Part shown: one piece after another, positions 9,237-18,745 of the stretch | How positions within the stretch are numbered: the first letter of the stretch is position 1 | How the letters are laid out: every line of letters starts with the position of its first letter | NCBI RefSeq assembly: GCF_000814765.1 | Contig: NZ_JWIC01000003.1 | Coordinates: 317,501-381,500, forward strand | DNA length: 64,000 bases | Origin: Pseudoalteromonas luteoviolacea | GTDB lineage: Bacteria; Pseudomonadota; Gammaproteobacteria; Enterobacterales; Alteromonadaceae | Direction of reading: 5' to 3' | Made by a program: the position numbers and the translations under genes | Notes under the pieces: model-generated | What the model was told of the DNA's origin: nothing | What the model saw: the letters and a program-made list of their open reading frames with translations, nothing else | The model's database searches: none

Positions 9237-9547
9237 ATTCAAATTCCCTTAGTCCGCAGATGATGCGAGAAATAGAAAAAGTCCTGACAACAAGTATAGA
9301 AGCTAAATCACAATGCGTTTTATTATTGGCAATAGAAGCGCATTTTTGCTTGAAAAATGATCCGTCTGTTCTAGGGAGTAACGGATTTGTGTTATTTAAA
9401 ATTTTTAAATAACAATTGTTTGTATGTGGCTTTAGGTGTGTAGCAAACAATTTTAAAGCGCTTGGTATTTTGTCGCAGTGCTGGTATTTGGATTGAGTGT
9501 ATGATATTCAATCAGTCGGATGTATTTGTTTTAGGAGCAAACAAACT
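9237..9547. other. Intergenic region between chemoreceptor and GNAT gene
   Basis: About 310 bp separating divergent genes; it must hold both promoters. I see only weak inverted repeats (for example ATCCGT 9360-9365 with ACGGAT 9381-9386) and no gene. Confidence 0.6.
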
Positions 9548-10012
9548 GTGGACATCAATATAACAATAAGAAAAGCAACCCAGGATGAAATTCATTGGGT
9601 AAATGAGCAGTATCAACGTGTCGGGTTTAAGTTGTCAAACTTCGAGTCGGATATGATTGCCATTGCGTTAGTTGATGATCAGAAGGTGGGTGTTGGTCGA
9701 ATACAAAAGATCACTGAGTTTGATGCAGAGCTGGGGGGCATGTATGTGAACCCAGGCTTTAGAGGTGTTGGACTTGCCGATAAAATAGTGACGTTTTTAG
9801 TTGAAAACGCGTTACAGTATCGCCACGTATATTGTCTGCCTTTTGCGCATCTGGCTTCGTTTTATAAAAAATTTGGTTTTGATGAAGTAAACGATGTGGA
9901 GGTACCAGACATGGTGCTCAGCAAACATCATTGGTGTAATGAAATTTACGAGCACAAGACATTATTGTTTGTAAAAAGCAACTTTACGCCAAGTCAAAGG
10001 TGTGCGGATTAA
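9548..10012 (+). CDS. GNAT family N-acetyltransferase
   Basis: The 154-residue product carries the GNAT core: an N-terminal TIRKAT strand, the acetyl-CoA-binding motif A region MYVNPGFRGVGLADKIV (about 76-92) and a late FYKKFGF motif. Acceptor substrate unknown. The GTG at 9548 is chosen because AGGAG lies about 10 bp upstream, and the peptide encoded before it is not GNAT-like. The stop codon abuts the ATG of the next gene, so the two are translationally coupled. Confidence 0.8.
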   Translation: MDINITIRKATQDEIHWVNEQYQRVGFKLSNFESDMIAIALVDDQKVGVGRIQKITEFDAELGGMYVNPGFRGVGLADKIVTFLVENALQYRHVYCLPFAHLASFYKKFGFDEVNDVEVPDMVLSKHHWCNEIYEHKTLLFVKSNFTPSQRCAD

Positions 10013-10606
10013 ATGCAGGGGTATGACAGTGCAGCACTGTTAACGAAAGTTTTGACGCAGTTGGTGCCATTTAAAGCAAGTGAAATAGCTGCTGCTTTGG
10101 AGGTCTTTGAGTTTAAAACCTATCGCGCAAAATCACATTTGTTTAAAAGCCAAGATATGGTTCAAGACGTACATTTTTTACTCGCTGGAATTGGTCGTTA
10201 TTATTACATTGATGTCAACGGGAAAGAGTTTAACAAGTCTTTAGTCAAGCAAGGCGGTGCATTCACAAGCATCGCTTCATTAATTGAGCACAGCCCTAGC
10301 CCTTTTTACGCACAAGCTTTGAGTGAGTGCCATATTGCATCGATTTCTTATCAAAACCTAGTCACGTTATCTCAGAAAAATAGTAACTGGAGTGAATTTG
10401 TAAGAAAGGTTTATGAGCGCTTAGCATTAAAAAAAGAAAAGCGAGAAGCGAGTTTTTTGCTGCTCAATGCGCAGCAAAGATATGAGCAATTTTTAATGGA
10501 GTTTGGTCAAGACAGTGAGCATATTGCTCTGAATCAGGTTGCGATGTACCTTGGTATAACAGATGTAAGCTTATCTAGAATACGTAAAAAAATGGGCTTA
10601 ACATAA
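10013..10606 (+). CDS. Crp/Fnr-family transcriptional regulator
   Basis: The 197-residue product has an N-terminal cyclic-nucleotide-binding-like beta-roll (about 20-115, with HFLLAGIGRYYY and GGAFTSIASL) and a short C-terminal helix-turn-helix (HIALNQVAMYLGITDVSLSRIRKK). The classical cAMP phosphate-binding residues are not obvious, so the ligand may be different or absent. It begins immediately after the GNAT stop, and a methylase gene follows after 55 bp; the three may be one transcript. Confidence 0.85.
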   Translation: MQGYDSAALLTKVLTQLVPFKASEIAAALEVFEFKTYRAKSHLFKSQDMVQDVHFLLAGIGRYYYIDVNGKEFNKSLVKQGGAFTSIASLIEHSPSPFYAQALSECHIASISYQNLVTLSQKNSNWSEFVRKVYERLALKKEKREASFLLLNAQQRYEQFLMEFGQDSEHIALNQVAMYLGITDVSLSRIRKKMGLT

Positions 10607-10661
10607 GTTAAGGCGTAGTCTCGGTAGGACAGGTAAAGTGCTTCTTTTTAGGAGCAAATAC

Positions 10662-11108
10662 ATGCAAAAGCTTTTACCCCCGTTTTTATACGCGATCATC
10701 TTAATCAATATGGCGTTATTGTGCTGGCGCTTAGACGCCACGCACTATATCGTTTATCCATACAACTTGGCGGGCATACCATTGTTTTTATTTGGGTTGT
10801 TATTGGCTGTCGGAGCGAAAAAGCGCTTTATGCGTGAAGGTACCAATATCATGACCTTTGGTGAGCCAGATAAGTTAGTGACCCAAGGGGCATTTAAGTT
10901 TTCCCGCAACCCGATGTACTTGGGTTTTGCCATCTCTTTGTTTGGTGCGGCTGTGTCGCTTGGTGCTGGCGTAATGTCTGTGTGTGGGTGGCTAACATTT
11001 GTTATTGTGACAGATCGTTGGTATATCCGTTTTGAAGAGCAAGCAATGCGACGAAAATTTGGTGCGGTATACGAGCGATACTGTTGCCAAGTAAGAAGGT
11101 GGATTTAA
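10662..11108 (+). CDS. ICMT/phospholipid-methyltransferase-family membrane protein
   Basis: The 148-residue product has about four hydrophobic helices and the C-terminal signature of the isoprenylcysteine carboxyl methyltransferase family: TQGAFKFSRNPMYLG, then DRWYIRFEEQAMRRKFGAVYERY. It is an inner-membrane SAM-dependent methylase; bacterial members act on lipids or small thiols, and the substrate here is unknown. ATG 10662 has a strong AGGAG upstream and is preferred to GTG 10638. Confidence 0.85.
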   Translation: MQKLLPPFLYAIILINMALLCWRLDATHYIVYPYNLAGIPLFLFGLLLAVGAKKRFMREGTNIMTFGEPDKLVTQGAFKFSRNPMYLGFAISLFGAAVSLGAGVMSVCGWLTFVIVTDRWYIRFEEQAMRRKFGAVYERYCCQVRRWI

Positions 11109-11138
11109 ATTAATCATAGAGGATATGAGGCCAACTTA

Positions 11139-11669
11139 ATGCCTTGCAGCAGAATGAATAAAAATGTGGTACTTAGGTCATTGGAGCCAAAAGATGGGAG
11201 TGATTTGGTTAAGCACTTAAACAACCCTAATGTCATCCGGTATTTGTCAGATAGACTACCAAAGCCCTATACACCTCAGGATGCAAAGTGGTGGCTAGAG
11301 GTCGGGCAAAGCCAAAATGCGCTGAACTATGCGATTGAGTATGATGGCCAGTTTTGTGGGGTGGTCGGTGCTTATTTGCCTGATGATTTATCTTCACCAC
11401 AGGGCGCTGAGCTCGGATATTGGCTTGGAGAATGCTTTTGGGGGAATGGCACTGGCACACATGCTGTGGCGCTTTTTGTCGCGAAGTTTTTTGAAAAAAC
11501 GTCACTTCAAGCCTTGTATAATCCGGTCTCGTCACCTAATCAAGCCTCGATTAGGGTGATGGAAAAAGTCGGGTTTGGGTTAAAACACATCACACAAAAA
11601 ACCGCTTTTCACCAAGGGGAAGCGTGTGACGAGTATGTGTATGTGCTTAAACGCGCTGAGTATATTTAA
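11139..11669 (+). CDS. RimJ/RimL-like GNAT acetyltransferase
   Basis: The 176-residue product shows the RimL-type layout: VVLRSLEPKDGSDLVKHLNN at the N-terminus, GYWLGECFWGNGTGTHAV as the acetyl-CoA site, and NQASIRVMEKVGFGL near the C-terminus. It acetylates an amine of a protein N-terminus or small molecule; the target is unknown. An AGG sits about 8 bp before ATG 11139; ATG 11154 is an alternative start. It lies 30 bp after the ICMT-like gene. Confidence 0.85.
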   Translation: MPCSRMNKNVVLRSLEPKDGSDLVKHLNNPNVIRYLSDRLPKPYTPQDAKWWLEVGQSQNALNYAIEYDGQFCGVVGAYLPDDLSSPQGAELGYWLGECFWGNGTGTHAVALFVAKFFEKTSLQALYNPVSSPNQASIRVMEKVGFGLKHITQKTAFHQGEACDEYVYVLKRAEYI

Positions 11670-11763
11670 GTTTCACATGAATGCTGTGCGACCTGAGTAG
11701 TCGGTCACTGGGATGTGACACGCTGACATAAGATAGGCGGCATGGTTAATTTTCCTATAATAG

Positions 11764-11815
11764 CGACCGTGAGCTCAAAAGGTCGCTTGGTGAATCGAAT
11801 TTGTGGCCGCAAATT
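11764..11815. repeat. Two small inverted repeats downstream of the GNAT gene
   Basis: GCGACC/GGTCGC (11764-11787) and AATTTG/CAAATT (11798-11815) are followed by a short T-rich stretch. They may form a weak bidirectional terminator between the GNAT gene and the convergent small peptide gene. Confidence 0.3.
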
Positions 11816-11827
11816 CAGATCTTTTAC

Positions 11828-11995
11828 TTAGTCAGTGAGACAAGCTTGAGGGTGAGTACATGCCCATATTGAACGACACGGCTCTCGGGTCTCTACTTGC
11901 TTCATGCCACCTGCAACATGTGGTGTTGCTTCAAGTCCTAAAGAAGGCTTGCTAGAAAGGTTCTTAATTTTACTTTTTTTGATTGTTAATTTCAT
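11828..11995 (-). CDS. RiPP precursor-like peptide 1 with double-glycine leader
   Basis: A 55-residue peptide begins at ATG 11995 behind a strong AGGAG. It has a lysine-rich start (MKLTIKKSKIKNLSS), the motif EATPHVAGG ending at residue 30, and a 25-residue core with three Cys (C40, C46, C52), Ser and Thr. Lys-rich leaders ending in TPxVAGG are known to me from predicted class I lanthipeptide and other RiPP precursors of Bacteroidota and Pseudoalteromonas. The second peptide at 33957-34145 shares this leader pattern. No lanthionine synthetase, radical-SAM, YcaO or peptidase-transporter gene is visible in the window, so any maturation would act in trans. The longer frame upstream is ignored because the leader and ribosome site fix the start. 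Confidence 0.68.
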   Translation of the reverse strand: MKLTIKKSKIKNLSSKPSLGLEATPHVAGGMKQVETREPCRSIWACTHPQACLTD

Positions 11996-12382
11996 AGTTA
12001 TCTCCTTGATTGTACTGGATTGTACCTTTACAAAACTAGCCAATCTCAATTTCATATTCAACGTAAATACATGAACTGTTACATTCATCTTAAGCAAGCA
12101 GCAAGGGGGCTGATTGATGGCGTATATGATGTTTTATGTGGGTTTGCTGATGTTTTTATGAGAGCATTTAACCAATTGTTTTTATTGCTTTCTTTTTTAC
12201 TATAACGGGCTTTTTTTGGGGGGAGTCAATGCGACGCTTGGAGAGTTTGCAAATGTTACAAATTATTGCCAATTTACCTAAATTTGGGCGGTTTGTCTGA
12301 CTGGCACAAAATTTCGCACATGGTACAATCGCCCGTCGAATTTTTTGGTAGTTGTACTGCCTATACATGAAGAGTGAACAGT

Positions 12383-12886
12383 ATGAGTGAATCATTTGCA
12401 GCGATAGGCTTGGTGAACCCTAAGTCGCCAACTAACGTCGGTGGAGTATTGCGTGCCGCAGGGTGCTATGGCGCACAGGCGGTATATTTTAACGGCAACC
12501 GCTACGCAAAAGCTGCAAAATATCACACAGACACAAAAAATGTCGCTGAGAATATCCCAATTCAACAAGTAGATGACTTAGTGAGCTTAAAAGTATCGGG
12601 GCGCGCTTTGGTGTGCGTTGAATTGGTGGAAGGTGCGATACCATTGCCGCACTTTGATCACCCAGAAAAAGCGCTATATGTATTTGGCCCAGAGGATGGC
12701 AGTTTGCCACAAGATATTGTTGATGCCGCTGATGCGGTTGTATACGTACCGACAACTGGGTGTATGAATTTGGCCGCTACTGTGAATGTTCTGTTATACG
12801 ATCGTATGGCCAAGCGTGCGACCAGTTTTGATGCAGCGCAGATCTTAACAAGCCGAGATACAAATAATCGCTTAATTGTCGAGTAA
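12383..12886 (+). CDS. SpoU/TrmH (SPOUT) family RNA methyltransferase
   Basis: The 167-residue product carries the SPOUT motifs: NPKSPTNVGGVLRAAGCYGA at the N-terminus, YVFGPEDGSLP (motif 2) and VPTTGCMNLAATVNVLLYDRM (motif 3), which together form the knotted SAM site. It should 2'-O-methylate a tRNA or rRNA nucleotide; the exact target cannot be assigned. ATG 12383 is used; the upstream GTG at 12374 adds only three residues. It converges on katG with a shared terminator. Confidence 0.9.
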   Translation: MSESFAAIGLVNPKSPTNVGGVLRAAGCYGAQAVYFNGNRYAKAAKYHTDTKNVAENIPIQQVDDLVSLKVSGRALVCVELVEGAIPLPHFDHPEKALYVFGPEDGSLPQDIVDAADAVVYVPTTGCMNLAATVNVLLYDRMAKRATSFDAAQILTSRDTNNRLIVE

Positions 12887-12913
12887 TTCCTACATAATGT
12901 GATTAAATTAGAG

Positions 12914-12943
12914 AAAGCCGCGTTTAAACGCGGCTTTTGTTTT
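12914..12943. terminator. Bidirectional terminator between RNA methylase and katG
   Basis: AAAGCCGCG-TTTAAA-CGCGGCTTT (12914-12937) is a 9-bp perfect stem followed by TTGTTTTTT on the plus strand, with an A-rich stretch on the other side. It serves the two convergent genes. Confidence 0.88.
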
Positions 12944-15157
12944 TTACATTAAATCAAATCGGTCTAAGCGCATGACTTTGACCCAGACTTTAATAAAGTC
13001 ATCGGCAAACTTTTGCTTGGCATCATCAGATGCATACACTTCTGCGATGGCTCTAAGTTCTGAGTTTGAGCCAAAAATGAGGTCAACTGCGCTTGCTTGC
13101 CACTGTTTATTTCCTGTTTTGCGGTCATAACCTAAGTACATACCCGGTTGTGTCTCTGACTTTTTCCACTGTGTGCGCATGTCCAGCAAGTTAACAAAAA
13201 AGGCATTGTCTAAGCTGCCCGGAGTATGCGTCAGTACACCAGTGCTTGAGTTATCCGTATTGGTTTCCAGCACACGCATACCACCCAGTAGCACCGTCAT
13301 CTCAGGAACCGATAGCCCAAGCATGTTTGCTTTATCTACTAACATTTTTGTTGGCGACATAAACGCTGAGTCATGGTAATAGTTTCTAAACGCGTCGGCT
13401 TTAGGCTCTAAAAAACTGAATGATTTAACGTCGGTTTGTGCCTGAGAGGCATCGGTGCGTCCTGGGCTAAACGGCACTGTTTTTGGCATATTTGCATTTC
13501 TAAGAGCGCTTTCAATACCGGTTTTGCCTGCAAGTACAATGACATCGGCCAGAGATACTTGGCGTTTTGAGCGTTTGTTAAATTGCGCTTTAACTTGCTC
13601 AAGCTGTGCGAGCACTTGTTTGAGCTGGCGCGGATTGTTTACTGTCCAGTTGTTTTGTGGAGCGAGTCTGATCCGCGCGCCATTTGCGCCGCCTCGCATA
13701 TCTGTAACACGATGACTGGATGCAGCTGCCCATGCAGTTTCAATTAAATCAGCGTTACTGAGACCTGTGCGCTTGATTGCAATTTGTAGTGTCTTGATGT
13801 CACTTTGCGTGATTTTTTTACCGCTATGTTCAGGAATAGGGTCTTGCCATGTCAGCACTTCACTTGGTATTTCATTGCCAAGGTAACGTGCTCTTGGCCC
13901 CATATCTCTGTGCGTGAGCTTAAACCAAGCCTTGGCAAATGCCAGTTCGTACTCTTTCGGATCTGCGCGGAATCGCTCAACAATTTTACGAAACGCAGGG
14001 TCTTCTTTGAGTGCAAGATCAGTGGTAAACATAATCGGTGCACTGCGTTTCCCTTTGATATGTGCATCAGGTACTAAATTAGCGGCTGCTGGGTTATCTG
14101 GGATCCATTGTATTGCGCCTGCTGGGCTTTTGGTTTGCACCCAATTAAAATTCATTAGGTTGTCTAAGTAGTTTGTAGACCAGCGGGTTGGGGTGACGGT
14201 CCACGCACCTTCTAAACCACTGGTACTGGTATCTGCGCCTTTACCAGTGCCGCATTTGTTTTTCCAGCCAAAGCCCTGTTGCTCAGTTGGCGCAGCAGCA
14301 GGTTCCTTACCAACACAGTTTCCAGGTTTTTTCGCACCATGGGCTTTTCCGAAGGTGTGGCCACCTGCGATGAGCGCTACGATTTCTTCGTCATTCATTG
14401 CCATACGGCCAAACGAAAGGCGAATGTCGTCGGCTGCTAATAAGGGGTCGGGCTTGCCATGTGGACCTTCTGGATTGACATAGATAAGGCCCATTTCAAC
14501 CGCCGCCAGTGGGCCTTTGAGTTTGCCTTTTTTATCACGTCGTTTGTCGGCTAAAAATGTGGTTTCTGGGCCCCAATAGACGAGATCAGGTTCCCAGTCA
14601 TCGCTTCTACCACCAGCAAAGCCGAAGGTTTTAAAGCCCATAGACTCTAATGACACATTGCCAGCCAATACCATTAAGTCAGCCCAAGATAGCTGCTTAC
14701 CGTATTTTTGCTTAACAGGCCACAATAAGCGTCTGGCTTTGTCTAAATTGGCATTATCGGGCCAACTGTTGAGCGGGTTGAAGCGCTGTTGACCGCCAGC
14801 AGCACCGCCTCTACCGTCGTGCACGCGGTAGACACCTGCGCTGTGCCATGCCATACGGATCATCAGTGGCCCGTAGTGTCCCCAATCTGCCGGCCACCAG
14901 TCTTGAGAGTCAGTGAGGGTCTTTTCAATGTCGGCTTTAACTTGTGCTAAATCGAGTTTTATAAACTCGGCTCTGTAGTCAAAGTCTTTACCATAGGGGT
15001 TTGAGCTTATGTCATGTTGTCTAAGCGGGCTGAGATCTAATTGTTCTGGCCACCAGAACTGGTTTGTTTTAATTTGGGTTGCACTGGGCGCTGCAATCGC
15101 TGCACTAGACAGTGCCAGTGCGATGCCCGAGGCTAACGTCATCAGTTGAGTACGCAT
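12944..15157 (-). CDS. katG: Catalase-peroxidase with signal peptide (periplasmic KatG/KatP type)
   Basis: The 737-residue bifunctional heme catalase-peroxidase destroys hydrogen peroxide. Residues 1-22 are a signal peptide (hydrophobic run, cleavage after AIA), so it is exported, unlike most KatG. Seen: distal site R101-W104-H105 in [10 protein letters not shown]; the Trp-Tyr-Met crosslink set W104, Y226 (GLIYVNPEG) and M252 (GRMAMND); and proximal H267 in [11 protein letters not shown]. The C-terminal duplicated domain is complete. It is divergent from oxyR across 297 bp, which strongly suggests OxyR control. Confidence 0.97.
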   Translation of the reverse strand: MRTQLMTLASGIALALSSAAIAAPSATQIKTNQFWWPEQLDLSPLRQHDISSNPYGKDFDYRAEFIKLDLAQVKADIEKTLTDSQDWWPADWGHYGPLMIRMAWHSAGVYRVHDGRGGAAGGQQRFNPLNSWPDNANLDKARRLLWPVKQKYGKQLSWADLMVLAGNVSLESMGFKTFGFAGGRSDDWEPDLVYWGPETTFLADKRRDKKGKLKGPLAAVEMGLIYVNPEGPHGKPDPLLAADDIRLSFGRMAMNDEEIVALIAGGHTFGKAHGAKKPGNCVGKEPAAAPTEQQGFGWKNKCGTGKGADTSTSGLEGAWTVTPTRWSTNYLDNLMNFNWVQTKSPAGAIQWIPDNPAAANLVPDAHIKGKRSAPIMFTTDLALKEDPAFRKIVERFRADPKEYELAFAKAWFKLTHRDMGPRARYLGNEIPSEVLTWQDPIPEHSGKKITQSDIKTLQIAIKRTGLSNADLIETAWAAASSHRVTDMRGGANGARIRLAPQNNWTVNNPRQLKQVLAQLEQVKAQFNKRSKRQVSLADVIVLAGKTGIESALRNANMPKTVPFSPGRTDASQAQTDVKSFSFLEPKADAFRNYYHDSAFMSPTKMLVDKANMLGLSVPEMTVLLGGMRVLETNTDNSSTGVLTHTPGSLDNAFFVNLLDMRTQWKKSETQPGMYLGYDRKTGNKQWQASAVDLIFGSNSELRAIAEVYASDDAKQKFADDFIKVWVKVMRLDRFDLM

Positions 15158-15251
15158 AATTTACTCCAATAGGGTTACTTTAATCAGCTCAATGCTGTCT
15201 GAGTGGTGACCTTTTAGAGCCTAAGTAGACGGGTGTTAAATGAAAAATTGA

Positions 15252-15270
15252 ATAATTTAATGTTAATTAT
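15252..15270. promoter_or_regulatory. Candidate OxyR operator in the katG-oxyR intergenic region
   Basis: ATAATT (15252-15257) and AATTAT (15265-15270) form an inverted repeat with a 7-bp centre in the divergent 297-bp region, about 95 bp upstream of the katG start. This is LysR-type spacing, but it matches the ATAG-N7-CTAT OxyR consensus only partly. Confidence 0.35.
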
Positions 15271-15454
15271 CAGTTTTTTAGAATGTATAAAAAAAGCACA
15301 TCAAAAAATATGTATGACATTGAATTTATTATCTTTATTCAACGTCAAACTAGACTTAGCGTAAAGTGTGGTGAAAATGCGAACAGCTGCGCGGGTGCAC
15401 TTAACGCGCAATTGATTAAAATAGAAAAAACAATCAATAAAAAAGAACGTTTCA

Positions 15455-16375
15455 ATGGTCTCGATAAAACAAATCATCTATGCACTTGCGGTAGAAAAAA
15501 CACTGCACTTTAAAAAGGCGGCGGATGCGTGCCATGTGTCTCAATCGACCTTAAGTACGGCGATACATGAACTTGAAAAACAGTTGGGGACGGTGATTTT
15601 TGAGCGCAATAATAAACATGTATTTGTAACTGAGCAAGGCAAGCTGTTACTGGATAAGGCGCGCAAAATTAAGTTGGAAGTCGATGAGTTTATGATGCTT
15701 TCACAAGTAGATAAGTCGCCGCTTTGCAGACCGATGAAAATAGGTGTGATCCCGACCATTGGCCCATTTTTACTGCCTAAAGTTTTGCCAGATGTGCGTC
15801 AGCAATACCCTGATTTTAAGTTAAAGATCATAGAAGAGCAGTCTCATGTTTTAACCGATATGCTGCGCCAAGGCGAATTAGATGCCGCCATTTTAGCTTT
15901 GCCTTATCAAATTGATGGGCTGATGGCGTTTAACTTCTGGCAAGAGGATTTTTACTGGGTGAGTCACAAAGATGAGAGCGGGGCAGGGCTGCAAGAGATC
16001 ACCAGCGACCAATTTGATATTGCTAAACTCATGTTACTTAAAGACGGCCATTGCTTAAAAGAGCATGCCTTGAGTGCGTGTAATTTGCCACAAGAGCAAA
16101 AAGACACAACCTTTGATAGTACAAGCTTACACACATTGATCCAGATGGTTGCTGGAAAAATGGGCACCACCTTAGTGCCGCAAATGGCGCTTGATCAACT
16201 GATAAAAGGCGAGTCTGAGCTGGTGGCGTTACACCTCAATGAGCCGGGTCCGCACCGCACTATCGCACTGGTTGTTAGGCCTAATTACGTGCGCACGAAT
16301 GATATTATTGTGTTGCAAAAGCTGTTTGAGCAGGCGCTCGACAAACATTGCGCAATGAGTTATTGCAGTATTTAA
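15455..16375 (+). CDS. oxyR: OxyR hydrogen-peroxide-sensing LysR-type regulator
   Basis: The 306-residue LysR protein has an N-terminal winged helix (FKKAADACHVSQSTLSTAIHELEKQLG) and a substrate-binding-like domain. The diagnostic redox pair is present: C200 in LKDGHC and C209 in ALSACN, nine residues apart exactly as C199/C208 of E. coli OxyR. Peroxide oxidises this pair to a disulfide and activates transcription. It is divergent from katG, its expected target. The 3' end overlaps the convergent LysR gene by four bases. Confidence 0.93.
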   Translation: MVSIKQIIYALAVEKTLHFKKAADACHVSQSTLSTAIHELEKQLGTVIFERNNKHVFVTEQGKLLLDKARKIKLEVDEFMMLSQVDKSPLCRPMKIGVIPTIGPFLLPKVLPDVRQQYPDFKLKIIEEQSHVLTDMLRQGELDAAILALPYQIDGLMAFNFWQEDFYWVSHKDESGAGLQEITSDQFDIAKLMLLKDGHCLKEHALSACNLPQEQKDTTFDSTSLHTLIQMVAGKMGTTLVPQMALDQLIKGESELVALHLNEPGPHRTIALVVRPNYVRTNDIIVLQKLFEQALDKHCAMSYCSI

Positions 16376-17250
16376 CTGGCCCAAGGCTGTTGCGCTATAA
16401 ACTGTTTGAGCATGTCTGCAAACGCTTTTACTTTCGGTGACGGGTATTTGCGAGAGGTTGTCACCAAATATACCGGACGTTCAACACCAGACCAATGTGG
16501 CAGTACTGTTTTTAGTGCGCCACTTTGCAAACAACTTGATGCTTCACTCAATGGAAGCAAGGCGATGCATCGGCCACTTTTTACCATGGCTTTAAGAAGT
16601 GCGATGTCGTTGCAAAAATGTGTTGGTGTGACGGTTAACTTATAGTCTCCTTGTTTCGGATGAGAGAGTGTAAGGTTATTGACCTGCTGTGAAATGGCAA
16701 AAGTATGTTCAGACAATTCAGTCACATAGGTGATATCTGGGTGTTCAGGTGCAGCAACCAGTTTACTCTCTATGGTACCAAGGCGTTTTTGCACTAAGCT
16801 AGAGCTTGGTAAATGGCCAACACGAATTGCGCAATCAGCGCCTTGCTCAGCAATATCTTGGATATGATTACTGGTCTGGATATCGAGTTGTAGCTCAGGA
16901 TAAGTGCGCATAAACTCTGGCCAAAAATCTGCCAGCGCAGTTGTGGCCAAGTTACTCGGTGCCAAAACCTTTAATCGCCCGCTGATCAACTGAGCGTGTG
17001 ATTTGAACTCTGTGAGCTGAGTTTGAATCGTCTGTAAATCCACTGCATATTGCCGATATAACTGCTCTCCTGCCTGTGTGACATGGATACCACGTGCATG
17101 TCTGTTTAGCAGTGGCTGTCCGATGTGCGCTTCGAGTGCGCAAAGCCTGCGGGAAACAGTCGCGACAGTGGTATTTAATTGTTTGGCTGCACGACTCAAG
17201 CTGCCACAATCGACAATGATAGAGAAAAGGTAGAGGTCATTTAATAGCAT
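16372..17250 (-). CDS. LysR-family transcriptional regulator
   Basis: The 292-residue product has an N-terminal helix-turn-helix (GSLSRAAKQLNTTVATVSRRLCALE) and a LysR effector domain (LKVLAPSNLATTALADFWPEF onward). It resembles the AaeR/DsdC-like group in which the regulator is divergent from its target; here the divergent gene encodes a small quinol-monooxygenase-like protein 102 bp away. The effector is unknown. Confidence 0.9.
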   Translation of the reverse strand: MLLNDLYLFSIIVDCGSLSRAAKQLNTTVATVSRRLCALEAHIGQPLLNRHARGIHVTQAGEQLYRQYAVDLQTIQTQLTEFKSHAQLISGRLKVLAPSNLATTALADFWPEFMRTYPELQLDIQTSNHIQDIAEQGADCAIRVGHLPSSSLVQKRLGTIESKLVAAPEHPDITYVTELSEHTFAISQQVNNLTLSHPKQGDYKLTVTPTHFCNDIALLKAMVKSGRCIALLPLSEASSCLQSGALKTVLPHWSGVERPVYLVTTSRKYPSPKVKAFADMLKQFIAQQPWAS

Positions 17251-17352
17251 TACATATATGTAAAGTTAGTTCTCATTTGTTTGTATAGTTTACGTATATG
17301 ATGCTGGTTATGATAGCTGTTCTTTATTGATACAATTTTAAAAGGACACCTT

Positions 17353-17637
17353 ATGAGCTATTACATTGTTGCCAAGTTAATGGCAAACCACGACAATATC
17401 TCAGAAATTACGACCGATCTAAATATCTTGAGAACACATACAGTCAATGAATCCGGCTGTATTTATTTTGACATCTATCATGCTGCTGACGAGCCCGGTG
17501 TGTTTTATTTGTGGGAAGCGTGGCACTGTGAAGCAGATTTAAAGCGGCATTATGATGCGTCTCATACCCAAGCCTATTTTGCCAAGCAGCATACGCGTAT
17601 TCTTTCTTGTCAGCCTATCAGCAAGCTCAATGCTTAA
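17353..17637 (+). CDS. Antibiotic biosynthesis monooxygenase (YgiN-like) domain protein
   Basis: The 94-residue single-domain ABM protein is a dimeric ferredoxin-like fold with the typical segments RTHTVNESGCIYFDIY and FYLWEAWHCEADLKRHYDASHTQAYF. YgiN-type members oxidise or protect against quinols without a cofactor. It starts with AAAGGACACC upstream and is divergent from a LysR regulator, the usual arrangement for a quinone-stress gene. Confidence 0.85.
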   Translation: MSYYIVAKLMANHDNISEITTDLNILRTHTVNESGCIYFDIYHAADEPGVFYLWEAWHCEADLKRHYDASHTQAYFAKQHTRILSCQPISKLNA

Positions 17638-17784
17638 ATTATTTCGTTTTTACGGGGGATCGTTACGCTTAGATGCCATCTGTAACGCTCTGCTACATCA
17701 AAGTATTGAAAAGTAACATTCAATAACAACTCGTTTGAACGATGATCCATATACTTTTCATAACGCCAATGGGAGGAGAGTATC

Positions 17785-18504
17785 GTGAAATTAATAACTG
17801 GTTTAGTTCTATCTGTTGCTGTGACGGCTTTAGCTGGGTGCAATAATGACGACACCTATACCGCGGATGTCAGTGCGATTAATTTAGTAAATAGTGAAAT
17901 GGATGTGTATTGGGAATTTGAAAAAGGCCATGAAGAGGTGTCGCTGTCTGACGAAAATGGGCTGTTATTCGGCGCTAAGTCGGCAGAAAAACTGCTCGTT
18001 CAAGATGACTCAGATGGCAATGTCTTTACATTTTACGCGGTAGAAGGTAATTCCAAAGAGGTGGCAATTTCGTCGACGCGCTTTAGGTTTTCCGAACATG
18101 GTGATTATGTTGTGTATAGCTATGGTCGATTAGACAATGACTCTGCACAAGCGGCTCAGCTGGATGCGGTGAAAATAGACGATGCAGAAGTTGCACAGAG
18201 TAAATATCGTGTGATTGTTATCCATACTTACGTTGCTGATATGGGCAAAGTGGATGTGTATATGGGTGATGAAAAGTTAGCTGAGAACTTAGAGTATGGT
18301 GATGCAACTCAGTTTATGGACTTGTCGGTAGATTTAAATGAGTTAATTGTCGTCAAGGCCGGTCAAGGTGCCAATACAGATACGCCCATTGCAAAGGTGA
18401 CTTTGTCGCCAGAGGCAGGAGATATCCATCTAGCTTATATTACCACCACATCTGAAAACGAAGGCAATATCAAATCGTTCAAAGTCGCGCCTAAAGCACA
18501 GTAG
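17785..18504 (+). CDS. Lipoprotein with DUF4397-like repeats
   Basis: The 239-residue product has a signal peptide ending in the lipobox LAGC (Cys18), followed by an acidic Asn/Asp-rich stretch. Two similar halves of beta-rich sequence (VSAINLVNSEMDVYWE and YRVIVIHTYVADMGKVDVYM) match the DUF4397 pattern of surface or envelope proteins. Function unknown. The start is GTG, fixed by a perfect GGAGGAG six bases upstream. A terminator follows at 18538-18560. Confidence 0.75.
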   Translation: MKLITGLVLSVAVTALAGCNNDDTYTADVSAINLVNSEMDVYWEFEKGHEEVSLSDENGLLFGAKSAEKLLVQDDSDGNVFTFYAVEGNSKEVAISSTRFRFSEHGDYVVYSYGRLDNDSAQAAQLDAVKIDDAEVAQSKYRVIVIHTYVADMGKVDVYMGDEKLAENLEYGDATQFMDLSVDLNELIVVKAGQGANTDTPIAKVTLSPEAGDIHLAYITTTSENEGNIKSFKVAPKAQ

Positions 18505-18537
18505 CGAATGACACTGGCCTATGATTAAGGCGATTTT

Positions 18538-18560
18538 AAAGCGGCAACATGCCGCTTTTT
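18538..18560 (+). terminator. Rho-independent terminator
   Basis: AAAGCGGC-AACAT-GCCGCTTT followed by TT, 33 bp after the lipoprotein stop. Confidence 0.88.
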
Positions 18561-18745
18561 GTATTTTGAACAGGGAGTTAAGGTTATTTTTCCTAACTGT
18601 CCTGTGTTGTTTTATATCTTTCATTCTTTTTTAAAGAATGAAGTCCTCTATTTATTCAAATTTTAATTCTCTAATTAGATAGTAAACTTGTTAGCAAGTC
18701 GGGCAGAGATGCCAAAAAAACAAATTTACAGCGTTGGAGAACATC

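Noticed and set aside
12020..12205. Plus-strand 61-codon frame (12020-12205) upstream of the RNA methylase
   Set aside because: No ribosome site or family; it overlaps the promoter region of the minus-strand peptide gene.
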